Assembly (NCBI RefSeq): GCF_004168585.1 | Contig: NZ_PGVH01000043.1 | Coordinates: 62,001 to 126,000, forward strand | Length of the DNA: 64,000 nt | DNA from: Shewanella sp. OPT22 | GTDB taxonomy: Bacteria; Pseudomonadota; Gammaproteobacteria; Enterobacterales; Shewanellaceae | Direction: 5' to 3' | In this document: positions 27,802 to 36,456 of the stretch, piece by piece | How positions within the stretch are numbered: position 1 is the first letter of the stretch | Layout of the letters: every line of letters begins with the position of its first letter | Notes under the pieces: model-generated | The model's database searches: none | What the model was told of the DNA's origin: nothing | Seen by the model: only the letters and a program-made list of their open reading frames with translations | Program-made: the position numbers and the translations under genes

Positions 27802-30800
27802 TTAATCACTCATTATTAACATTTCACTCAACTTATGCTGAAATGGGTTATTAATTGGGTCTTCTAAAAAGCGAATGACTTCACCTTGATAATCGTCTTT
27901 TATGAAAGGCTCACACTCATCTATGAAGGTTTGCCTTTGAGCTGGTTTTAGAGAGGTATGGTGTAAAATTCCTTTTCTGAATACATAGCTCTCTTTCATT
28001 CCACAAGCGTGGAGTCTACCAGCGTTTACTCCCATAAAATCTTGGTGATTTCGCACTTCGCATGGTGCTTGGGGTAACTTACTTAATGTAAGAGAAATAG
28101 ACCGTAAAAACGTATAAAGAACAGCATATTCATCGGCACTTTTGGCGGCTATTTTATCTCCTTTTTGCCGTTGTTCAAACAGTTCCCAAGTTGCTTTACT
28201 AGGCGTTCCGCAAAATAGGTTTAAATTACCAATTGGTGTCTCAGTTGATGTTGAATCAGGGGAAAAACACATATCACCTAAATCAATAAACATTAATTTT
28301 GGTTTTGGGAGTTTAAATATAGTTCCGTCCATTCTCTTTTCGTGATCAACATACAGTAAGTTACTTTCTTTGATATCCCTAAAGAAAATCTGATTTTCAT
28401 GCATAAGCTCCATATCAACCAAAAGTTGATGAAAACACTCAGGGTGCTGTAGTTCTCCATTTGGGCATTTTTTTATTAAATGTGTATCAAGAGCTTCACC
28501 GGAACGTACTGAAATCAACTTTTGTTCACCCACAACAACGCCTTGCAGCCCAGGTTGAATTGTTGAACCTTGGAATGGATTATTTTCTGGTCTTCCATCG
28601 GAAATTAAAATACTTTTCATTTTAGTGAATATTTTTTTATTTCTAGCGTTCGTCTCGCTAGATACTGGAACAGCTCCTGAAGTTTCAGCTCTCCTCTCCG
28701 TTGCAGAAAATTCAATCATTTTATGATCCGATGAAACTGGAAACTTGAATGACCCACTAGGAATTGTCGCATGTCGCCAACTTTGTTTAGGTTGATATAC
28801 CGGGGGAAAAACTTTGTCGAGATCGAAAAAGAATCTTATATGATCAGACTCTAATACTTGAATGCGTTCAAATCTTGTTTCATCAATTTTTGCTGCATAA
28901 TTTTTAATACGTTGACTTTGAACTCGAAAAGCTTTCTGCACGGTCACAGCTGAACTATGTTCTTTTTCTGTTGCGTGATGAGCTGAAAATGCTCCGATTA
29001 GTTTGAGAACGGCGTTATGATCTTTTTCTTTTAATGCTTGTTCAAGAGCTTGTATACGAACAGGGGTATCTTTGACAACTTTTGTAAGAACCTCCATAAA
29101 AACTTTAGATTTTTGTTGATATAATTTAACTAACACTTCGGCAATATCTAACGATAAGTAATTTTCTATTAGAATTGATTTTAGAGTTTCGACAGATACA
29201 GATTCGTCACTTTGACTTAAATCTCTCGATATATGATTAATTACGAAACGTACAGCCTCGTTAATTTTCTTTTTAGGTAGTCTACTAATGAAATGAAGTT
29301 TGTTATGGTTAAGCAAAAGGTCAATCGCTTCACCAATATGACATTCGTCGTACTGTTCAATCCAATAAGCTAATTGTTCGATGGATGTTCCATTAACCCA
29401 ATCTAATAAATCACCCTGATTAAAGTTTTTAGCTATAATTAGCCATTCATCAAGCTTGATATGATAAATCAATTTTTGTTTAGTTTCGTGTGGAAGCATT
29501 TTAAAATATTCATATGCTTTATTAAAATCAACTTCAAGCCAACTAGACCATGCGTCAGAGTTTATTAATTCTAAATCTTCGGCTTTGACTTTAGGGTCAG
29601 AGGTTGTTATCACTTTTGCCAAAGCACCTCCACATCTAGATGGAATAGCCCCCAGAAAATCTCTTAAGTTTTGCTCTGGATCTGGTAAATTTTCATGTAA
29701 TTGAATACACACTTTGCTAATAAATAAATCATCAGGTGGTTTAGTCTGATGGGTAACTCGGAGCTTAGCATTGAGCTCACTACTCAAAAACATAAATGTT
29801 TCTGCTTTGTGAGATACTGGAATGGATGGATTAGTAAAGTAATCAACTAGATCTTCGAATATCATTCTAGCAGCATGAATGTTTTTCGAACGTTTTGAAG
29901 ATTTTTTGCTTCCCGCTAGCCCTACAGCCCTTATTCTTTCAAATGCTAATTCATGGGTTTTAGATCTTACTCTTACAATCGGGAGATCTTTGCGCTTACC
30001 CCCCATCCAGTCAACTAAAATTTTAGTATTTAAATGATTGGCAAATACGCTTAGTTCAATATCAGATTTACTTTCAAGTGACTTAATTAGTGCGTGAGCC
30101 CTTGGTAATGGATTGGGTATCAAGTCATGATTTAAAAGTATAGCTGCAAATATAGTGCTGATTGGGTGCTTTGCTTCTTTTACAATTTTTATGCGAACAC
30201 CTTCTGACATTTGTACCAATGCATGTTTTACCTTATGGTTTAAATCTTTTTTAAACCATTGACTAGAGTAGTCCTCACCTGGAAGTTCAGCTCTATCAAA
30301 TGTTGCAAGACGGCTAAAAAATTCAGGGATTTGTTGTTTCACTAGATATTTTGATAATAACTTATTAGAACCATCAAGTGGTTCGGAGTATAACGTGACT
30401 AATCTAGCTATTAATTGTGTAGGTACATCTACACAATGCAAAATAGCATCAACGGCACAAAATGGGTGAAGTTGAGTTAGAATCCAACAGCTATCATCGT
30501 CTCCGAAGCATAGTAAAAACTCACTAATAGTTTTTGCTGGCAGGTTTTTAATAACCTGCACAACTCTTGCTAAATCATCATCTCCAAGCCCATATAAAAG
30601 ATTGTGGTCAAAATGCTTAGCTACTTGAATTAATCGTGGAGTGCCATTTTGCATTACTTCAACTATTGCGTTATTTTTTTTGACTTTTTCGAGATTTTCT
30701 TCACTTAAATATTTTAAATATTGTTTGGCTCCTTCAAAGTCTTTATCGAGCCATTCTGCCCAAGCTTTACCAGTTATACGGTTAAAATCTATTTTTTCTA

Positions 30801-33375
30801 TGACATCAGGAAGTTGTCTCAAAATAGTGGATTTTTTGGGTGCACTTGAAGCCGATAAAATACCTGTTATGAGGGCAACGTTCAATTTTTTTAATACTTT
30901 ACAAAAATTTTCATCTGTCAGAATACTTAATCTTTCATATGCAATGTCGGCAGGAAGAGAATTTAATAAATTAATCACTTCATTAAATTCTTGAAATGTC
31001 GGGTTCGCAATGTTTCTATTATTCAAGTAAAGAGCTAATTGAAAATAATCAATAACTCCATCTCGCTTTATTTCAAGTATTTCATTATTTTTCTTAACTG
31101 TTTGTAGCCGTTCCTTAGTAAGGAACTTTAAATAGCTCTTTGCTTCTCTGAAGTTAGCTTTTAATAAAGCTCTCCAAACATCATCAGATAATTGGTTAAA
31201 GTCTAATTGCTTTGCTCTTGTTAGCTCTCTCAATATGGTCAATGTTTGTCGTGGGGCTGCTATCGATATAAAATCTTTGACAAGAGTTAGATTTAGCTTA
31301 TTTAGTACTTTTAATAAATTCTCTTCCGATAATGCCCATAATTTATCCTTTAATATATTGGCTGGTAAGGAATTAAAAATAATAATAATTTCTGTTAATT
31401 GCTCCTTAGTTAATCGAGCGAGCTTTTCATCATCTATACCATATGCAATATCAGCTAGGCTTACTGCTCTAACTTTATTATTTTTCTGTTGGTTAAAACT
31501 CACATAAGTTTGTTCAATACTTTCGAGCTTCTTTGCATTAAGCCGGAATAAATATTGTTTTGCATTTTCAAAATCTTTCTCTAGCCAATGATTCCAAGTT
31601 TCTGTTGGTATACAATTAAAATCAAAGTCAAAGTCTTCTAGCTTGGCGGGAGTTATGAATAGCATAATATATTTGTAAAACCTAGGGGGGAGGGCACTCA
31701 TGAAACGAACAGTTGTTTGTTCTGAGTTTATAGCCAAGTCAGCATAAATTTTGATATCTTCCTCGCTATAATTTAGCCACATATTTACTTCACGCCCAAG
31801 CAATAAAAATAATCTGAAATGATTGACTTGAGTATCTGGCCTCCTATCAATTTGTTGTTTACATAAGGCTGACTGAAAACAGGCTGCCCAACTTTCAGAA
31901 CTAAATAATATTAATGTAGCTGGCATATTGTTGTCATTTAAAAATTCTTTAATGACATGTTCAGAAAACAGTTCAATTAGAACAAGAAAATTTGATAATG
32001 GAAGAGACTTGATTTGTGTCTCAATTTTCGATTGTAGTTGTTCATTAATAGGCGCTTTAGAGCTGTAAAAAATTATTGCTATAAAATAACAATTTATCAA
32101 AGGCTTCTTTTGGGTGAATATACAATCTATATTTCCGACAGTGTTTAAGAAAGTAATCGTTTTTGATATCAATTCATTGGATACATCTTCATCTCTATCA
32201 ATTATTATTTCTTTTTTTGATATAACGTTAGATATTTTCTTTAAAATTTCAGTTATTCTTTTTTCTGTTTCGGTTAAGTTTGCACTATCAGAGGCATTGG
32301 ATACCATATCTGTTAATTCAAAAATTATCGATTGGAATTCATTGTCTGGCGCTCGACTTAGAGCAATGACAGCATCATCGGTAGAAAGGTTAATTAATAA
32401 CTTTGTTTTGTTCGCAACTGAAGTTGGTTGTGTCCATCTATCAAAATTTTCTAAATTAAATTGTGGATGAATCAGTGACAGTTTGGAAAGCTGAGTGGTT
32501 GATAGCCCTAAAGCATCTTCGGCTGATAAAGTTGAGAGCCTGAACCAAACTGAATTGGGTTCATTGGGTTCACAGAAGCTTTTAAGTTTTTTAATACCTA
32601 TTTCTTCAAGAGCCATACCAATTGATTCTGACTCTTCACAGCATGATGTTATGAGCAGCTCGATTTGAATAGGATCGCCAAGACTATCAATTTGAAGAGT
32701 TTTTAAATCAATTTTCTTTAAAAAAGGTTCAATAAATTGGCAATTAGCACTACTTCTGCAATGTTCGCATAAGGCTAGGGTACGTTGTAAGTTTATACTT
32801 CTTATAAGTGGAGTAATTTTTTCAACATTTAGAGTGTTAGGTGCTCCCTCAGTACTACAGCATTGTTCAAGTATTACCACTAAATTGTCAGGAGACGCAA
32901 TCGCATTTAAATCAAGCCGTTCCATATCAACAGTTCTTAAAAACTCTTGGACGCCATTTGATGCTTGTCGTGCTTGTGAATTTGCTGCTCTAGTACTAAG
33001 AGCAATGACTTTTTCAGTAGAAATGTGCTTAGCTAGAATTCTTAGACGGTCAGGGTGAATTTTTTTTGCTTCAATCATGTTGAATAATAAGTCGTCACTA
33101 AATTGTGTCGAACTTAATGTTGAATTAATGAGTTTACTTCGGGTTGATTTACTACAAGCAGATTGTGATGTGGTTGTTTTACGATGAAAATGTAAAACAC
33201 GTCTTTCAACCTTTAGCTCACCTTCCTCTACGCTGATTCTATACTTGTGACGCCAAGAATGATTGCCTTTGAGTTGACATTTTGTGGGCTCATTGCCTTC
33301 TAAATTCGTCAATTTTTGATTCAATACTTCAGTATTGTAATCACTAAGGTGGCTGTCGACAGTTGCACGACCCAT
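27802..33375 (-). CDS. giant protein (1857 aa) with a C-terminal protein-kinase-like domain, paralog B
   Basis: It has the same architecture as its downstream paralog: CSKSTRSKLINSTL at 74-88; a first LLGREV...SALPP...TWNHWL..DF..A..YL module at about 524-620; anchor CWILTQLHPFCA near 964; a second module (FLSSEL, GAIPS, AWSSWL) at about 1196-1290; an IQ-like motif VQKAFRVQSQR at 1479-1489; and a kinase-like domain from about 1515. That domain has IPSGSFKFPV, FFRDIKESNLLY (D1667, K1669, N1672), FIDLGD (D1698, D-x-G kept), GTPSKATWEL and KSADEYAVL. The middle differs: instead of a disordered linker it holds about 139-residue repeats. The first-Trp to anchor distance is nearly equal (370 here, 372 in A), as are the C-terminal halves (893 and 892). 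Cytosolic or secreted without a classical signal; function unknown. Confidence 0.75.
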   Translation of the reverse strand: MGRATVDSHLSDYNTEVLNQKLTNLEGNEPTKCQLKGNHSWRHKYRISVEEGELKVERRVLHFHRKTTTSQSACSKSTRSKLINSTLSSTQFSDDLLFNMIEAKKIHPDRLRILAKHISTEKVIALSTRAANSQARQASNGVQEFLRTVDMERLDLNAIASPDNLVVILEQCCSTEGAPNTLNVEKITPLIRSINLQRTLALCEHCRSSANCQFIEPFLKKIDLKTLQIDSLGDPIQIELLITSCCEESESIGMALEEIGIKKLKSFCEPNEPNSVWFRLSTLSAEDALGLSTTQLSKLSLIHPQFNLENFDRWTQPTSVANKTKLLINLSTDDAVIALSRAPDNEFQSIIFELTDMVSNASDSANLTETEKRITEILKKISNVISKKEIIIDRDEDVSNELISKTITFLNTVGNIDCIFTQKKPLINCYFIAIIFYSSKAPINEQLQSKIETQIKSLPLSNFLVLIELFSEHVIKEFLNDNNMPATLILFSSESWAACFQSALCKQQIDRRPDTQVNHFRLFLLLGREVNMWLNYSEEDIKIYADLAINSEQTTVRFMSALPPRFYKYIMLFITPAKLEDFDFDFNCIPTETWNHWLEKDFENAKQYLFRLNAKKLESIEQTYVSFNQQKNNKVRAVSLADIAYGIDDEKLARLTKEQLTEIIIIFNSLPANILKDKLWALSEENLLKVLNKLNLTLVKDFISIAAPRQTLTILRELTRAKQLDFNQLSDDVWRALLKANFREAKSYLKFLTKERLQTVKKNNEILEIKRDGVIDYFQLALYLNNRNIANPTFQEFNEVINLLNSLPADIAYERLSILTDENFCKVLKKLNVALITGILSASSAPKKSTILRQLPDVIEKIDFNRITGKAWAEWLDKDFEGAKQYLKYLSEENLEKVKKNNAIVEVMQNGTPRLIQVAKHFDHNLLYGLGDDDLARVVQVIKNLPAKTISEFLLCFGDDDSCWILTQLHPFCAVDAILHCVDVPTQLIARLVTLYSEPLDGSNKLLSKYLVKQQIPEFFSRLATFDRAELPGEDYSSQWFKKDLNHKVKHALVQMSEGVRIKIVKEAKHPISTIFAAILLNHDLIPNPLPRAHALIKSLESKSDIELSVFANHLNTKILVDWMGGKRKDLPIVRVRSKTHELAFERIRAVGLAGSKKSSKRSKNIHAARMIFEDLVDYFTNPSIPVSHKAETFMFLSSELNAKLRVTHQTKPPDDLFISKVCIQLHENLPDPEQNLRDFLGAIPSRCGGALAKVITTSDPKVKAEDLELINSDAWSSWLEVDFNKAYEYFKMLPHETKQKLIYHIKLDEWLIIAKNFNQGDLLDWVNGTSIEQLAYWIEQYDECHIGEAIDLLLNHNKLHFISRLPKKKINEAVRFVINHISRDLSQSDESVSVETLKSILIENYLSLDIAEVLVKLYQQKSKVFMEVLTKVVKDTPVRIQALEQALKEKDHNAVLKLIGAFSAHHATEKEHSSAVTVQKAFRVQSQRIKNYAAKIDETRFERIQVLESDHIRFFFDLDKVFPPVYQPKQSWRHATIPSGSFKFPVSSDHKMIEFSATERRAETSGAVPVSSETNARNKKIFTKMKSILISDGRPENNPFQGSTIQPGLQGVVVGEQKLISVRSGEALDTHLIKKCPNGELQHPECFHQLLVDMELMHENQIFFRDIKESNLLYVDHEKRMDGTIFKLPKPKLMFIDLGDMCFSPDSTSTETPIGNLNLFCGTPSKATWELFEQRQKGDKIAAKSADEYAVLYTFLRSISLTLSKLPQAPCEVRNHQDFMGVNAGRLHACGMKESYVFRKGILHHTSLKPAQRQTFIDECEPFIKDDYQGEVIRFLEDPINNPFQHKLSEMLIMSD
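30376..31620 (-). repeat. three tandem about 139-residue protein repeats inside paralog B
   Basis: Key tryptophans at residues 594, 734 and 872 are spaced 140 and 138 apart. Each unit follows a pattern of DFN.I....W..WL..DF..AK.YL..L, then a charged stretch, then LPA......LS.EN..KVL.KLN. Units 2 and 3 are the most alike (LDFNQLSDDVWRALL and IDFNRITGKAWAEWL; KVLNKLN and KVLKKLN). The third unit runs into the CWILTQLHPFCA anchor. A helical solenoid is the likely fold. Confidence 0.65.
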
Positions 33376-33505
33376 AGAAATATCTAAGTGCTTAAGCTTA
33401 GCCTGTATTTGCTACATATAGTAAATGTAACTCAACGAGCTTAAAGGTAAATGTTTCTGAATCATGATTCATTCTCTGTTCATTCGAGTTTGAACAGCAT
33501 TTAGA

Positions 33506-35266
33506 TCAGAAAAGATCCATTGACAGTAATTTTTGTTGGTTTTCAGGTGAGAACAGGTTTAACGTGTGGTGATGACTTGGATCTTCTTGAGAGTGAGTTT
33601 GTAAATAAATCCATAGGCTTAATACAAAGGCTTTGTTATCTGGAATATTAAAAGTGTTTACCTTCACTTTCTCTTCGAGAAAGTGAAATCTTTCCTGAAC
33701 TTCATATTCACTTACTCTTTTGTTAGCAATCTCTCCGATAAATTTTTCATCAAGTATTTCCTTTAAACGGAGATTTGAGCATTCGAAACTATTTTTAAGA
33801 AGTTCTGCAAACAACTCACCACTGTTATCGCAAATTCTGCGAATTAAATCATTAGTTGAATACTCACCATAATACTTGTATTTAAATTGTTGCTCTAGGG
33901 CATTGTGATTAGTTAAAATGGATAGTAGATGACATTTTAATTTAGCGAAGGCTGGATTCTTGATCTCTATAGTCTGCGCTTTAATGACGAGGTGAAAAAA
34001 ACGATAAAATAAATGGGTTCGAGTTCTATCATTCACGTTCATTAACCATAAGAAACTCAGGTGCATTTGAAATGAATCTAGATAGTTTTGCTCAGTGACC
34101 TCTGGACACGACGGAAGCCGTTTCAATTGCTTAAGGTCGCAAACCAGTTGGTCATCGGCTGAACAGGCCTTTAAACCGTTTTCAATAAAAGGTTTTGAGA
34201 TCTTTGCAATGTAAAAGATCAATACTGAAACTCGGGCAGCTGTTTCTGGCGATAAATTAAACAAGATTTTTGCAGCATCTTGAGGAGGTATTTGTAATAG
34301 AGTACAAGTCAAAAAAGGAGGTGCCTGTAATCCATACTTTTTGTATATATCAATATTATCGGATTCGATTATAATTTTTTCGAATACAGAAAATCGTATA
34401 CCGGATAAGTGATGCTCTTCAAAGCTTTCCGTGGGGAATAGAATTTTCTCTACTGACTTTTGATTATGCTGGCATCTTGAAATTACGTTTAACGACTTTT
34501 CTTCTGTTAGTGACGTTAATATTTGAAGACCTTCGGATGAATATAAGTAATCGAGTAAAGTTAGGATAGTAAGAATGTCAGGTGCTTCAAAGTCAGAAAG
34601 TATCGTAGCTAGCCGATATGCAGGTATTGACCGTAGGATTGCTTTATGTTGCAGTATTTCTCCACTCCCATCAGTTAATTCGATTGCAATCATTTTGAAT
34701 TGTGCATCATTTAATGAATTGACTAAGTGTATGAAGATGGCATTCTGGCTTTGTGTTCTAAACAGGCGGCCGTAAAGAACATCCAGAGGTTCTGGTTGTA
34801 TTGAAGGGTCTGCACGATATCGTAAAGGTAGTGATTTTATGAAAGTGATAAAGTGTTTATTATCCACTGTGTTATCGTGGTTTAGAGTGTGTCTAATAAG
34901 CCGATCACTTGATGCATGCGGGCAAGCTGGGGAGATTAAGTTTAATCTTGAAGCGTGAATAGCTCCTTTTTCAATTAAGTTGAGTAATAAACCTGAATTA
35001 AATGACTCAAGGCAGAGTATCGTATTGATTACTTCACTGCGTGTCGTATTTGAACAGGGTTGAGCGGCAGTTATTGTGGTTTTGCTGTTAAATAGTTTAA
35101 AGGCAGCAATGGTTATACCATCATTTGTGATAGCAACTTCGTATTCGTTTTCAAAAAAATCTCCTTTCAACTTTATTTTTAATGGTTTGCCCACCTCAAA
35201 CTCAGTTCTTTCTAAACGAAGATAGTTTTCTTTAGATGTAAAACCTTGTGCGTTATAGCAGTCCAT
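33506..35266 (-). CDS. 586-aa paralog C of the giant proteins, without a kinase domain
   Basis: The N terminus repeats the family signature: a beta-rich stretch (KIKLKGDFFENEYEVAI) and CSNTTRSEVINTIL at 71-84, followed by SGLLLNLIEKGAIHASRLNL, which matches the same place in paralogs A and B. A later LLQIPPQDAAKILFNLS segment matches LLHIPTQDAVSVLSQAS of A and LLINLSTDDAVIALSRA of B. The protein stops before the duplicated W..WL modules, the IQ-like motif and the kinase domain. There is no signal peptide or membrane helix. It is upstream-most of the three co-directional genes and separated by 130 bases from B. No good ribosome site is visible before the ATG. Function unknown. Confidence 0.68.
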   Translation of the reverse strand: MDCYNAQGFTSKENYLRLERTEFEVGKPLKIKLKGDFFENEYEVAITNDGITIAAFKLFNSKTTITAAQPCSNTTRSEVINTILCLESFNSGLLLNLIEKGAIHASRLNLISPACPHASSDRLIRHTLNHDNTVDNKHFITFIKSLPLRYRADPSIQPEPLDVLYGRLFRTQSQNAIFIHLVNSLNDAQFKMIAIELTDGSGEILQHKAILRSIPAYRLATILSDFEAPDILTILTLLDYLYSSEGLQILTSLTEEKSLNVISRCQHNQKSVEKILFPTESFEEHHLSGIRFSVFEKIIIESDNIDIYKKYGLQAPPFLTCTLLQIPPQDAAKILFNLSPETAARVSVLIFYIAKISKPFIENGLKACSADDQLVCDLKQLKRLPSCPEVTEQNYLDSFQMHLSFLWLMNVNDRTRTHLFYRFFHLVIKAQTIEIKNPAFAKLKCHLLSILTNHNALEQQFKYKYYGEYSTNDLIRRICDNSGELFAELLKNSFECSNLRLKEILDEKFIGEIANKRVSEYEVQERFHFLEEKVKVNTFNIPDNKAFVLSLWIYLQTHSQEDPSHHHTLNLFSPENQQKLLSMDLF

Positions 35267-35435
35267 TTATCATTAATTAATTTTTCGTATACAGATAGTG
35301 TATATTCCGAATAAGAGCAATTGTCACCTGTTATGAATCTTTATTAACTCAACGTTAGTGTTTCTAATAGAATTTATTATTTTTATCAGATTAATTTAGA
35401 TATAGTAAAACCATAAATAACGATTCGGAAAATTT

Positions 35436-35885
35436 GTGAAAATATACGTAGATGCAGATGCTTGCCCAGTGGTCATTAAGCAGATTTTGTTTAAAGCTGC
35501 AGAAAGAACTCAAACTCAACTAATTTTAGTTGCTAATCAATTTATTCAGACACCTAACTCTAAAGTTATTCAGTCAATTAGAGTTGAAAGCGGGTTTGAT
35601 GTAGCTGATGACAAAATTGTTGAATTTACTGAAGTTGGCGATTTAGTGATTACAAGTGACTTACCGCTTGCCAATGATGTGATTGAGAAAGGTGGATTAG
35701 CCTTAAGCCCAAGAGGTGAGTTATTCACGACCGAGAATATAAAGTCACGCCTAAATATGAGAGATTTTTTAGACACCATGCGAGCAAGTGGTGTGCATAC
35801 TGGTGGGCCTGCACCACTGAGTCAGAGTGATCGGCAGGCGTTTGGTAATCAATTAGACAGAATCTTAGCAAAAAGGAAAAAATAA
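35436..35885 (+). CDS. yaiI: YaiI/YqxD (DUF188) family protein
   Basis: A 149-aa protein with the DUF188 signature: [11 protein letters not shown] at the N terminus, [14 protein letters not shown], and [19 protein letters not shown]. The fold is PIN/NYN-like, so nuclease activity has been suggested for the family but is not established. Length matches E. coli YaiI (152 aa). The start is GTG 35436, since the conserved [11 protein letters not shown] begins there. The next gene begins one base after its stop. Confidence 0.9.
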   Translation: MKIYVDADACPVVIKQILFKAAERTQTQLILVANQFIQTPNSKVIQSIRVESGFDVADDKIVEFTEVGDLVITSDLPLANDVIEKGGLALSPRGELFTTENIKSRLNMRDFLDTMRASGVHTGGPAPLSQSDRQAFGNQLDRILAKRKK

Positions 35886-35886
35886 G

Positions 35887-36429
35887 ATGTATAAAAGACT
35901 AGGGATTGGTTTGTTTAGTGTTGTATGTACTTTTCAATCTTTTGCTGGAATAGAAGCGTTTCATCAAGGACCTGTGTACAAAAATTTTGGAAAAATTGCA
36001 GACGTAAATGCATCGGTTTCAATTCCAAAAAATATGAAGTTTCATGTTGCTTTTGATATGAGCAAAGCGAGTGATGTTGGAAAAATTAACCGAAACCTAG
36101 ATACATTAGGTCGTTTTATCAATATGCATGTCGCAAACGGCGTCCCAAAGCAAAATATTAAGATCGCAATGGTTGTGCATGGAAAGTCGGTAACCGATTT
36201 AGCTAACCATTCGTTTTATTCAAAACTCCATTCTGGAAGTGATAATGCAAATCAAAATATTGTGAAGCAGCTTACTGATTTTGGCGTGAAAATTTATATT
36301 TGCGGACAAAGTGCGGCCTATTATGGTTTATCTCAAAAGGATTTGTTGCCAAACGTAGATATGGCTCTGTCAGCAATGACGGCACATGCTATTTTGCATA
36401 GTGAAGGTTATTCACTTAATCCATTTTAA
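35887..36429 (+). CDS. exported DsrE-like protein
   Basis: A 180-aa product with a signal peptide (GIGLFSVVCTFQSFA-G). The mature part resembles the DsrE/DsrF fold: MKFHVAFDMSKAS, IKIAMVVHGKSVTDL and GVKIYICGQSAAYYG, where the cysteine occupies the usual active-site place of DsrE-like sulfur carriers, then a helix MALSAMTAHAILHSEGY. Exported DsrE-like proteins are known but their job is unclear; periplasmic sulfur or thiol chemistry is a guess. It probably shares a transcript with the DUF188 gene. Confidence 0.78.
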   Translation: MYKRLGIGLFSVVCTFQSFAGIEAFHQGPVYKNFGKIADVNASVSIPKNMKFHVAFDMSKASDVGKINRNLDTLGRFINMHVANGVPKQNIKIAMVVHGKSVTDLANHSFYSKLHSGSDNANQNIVKQLTDFGVKIYICGQSAAYYGLSQKDLLPNVDMALSAMTAHAILHSEGYSLNPF

Positions 36430-36456
36430 GATAATTGATAAAAGCGGTCTGAAGAT

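Noticed and set aside
22135-33375. Rhs, contact-dependent-inhibition or adhesin-type giant toxins
   Set aside because: No signal peptide, YD repeats, filamentous-haemagglutinin repeats, two-partner secretion domain or adjacent immunity-like small gene is seen.
22135-35266. The three paralogs as a BREX/Pgl or other known defence system
   Set aside because: No methyltransferase, PglZ-like, helicase, nuclease or toxin partner is encoded nearby, so a kinase-like domain alone does not support a known defence type.
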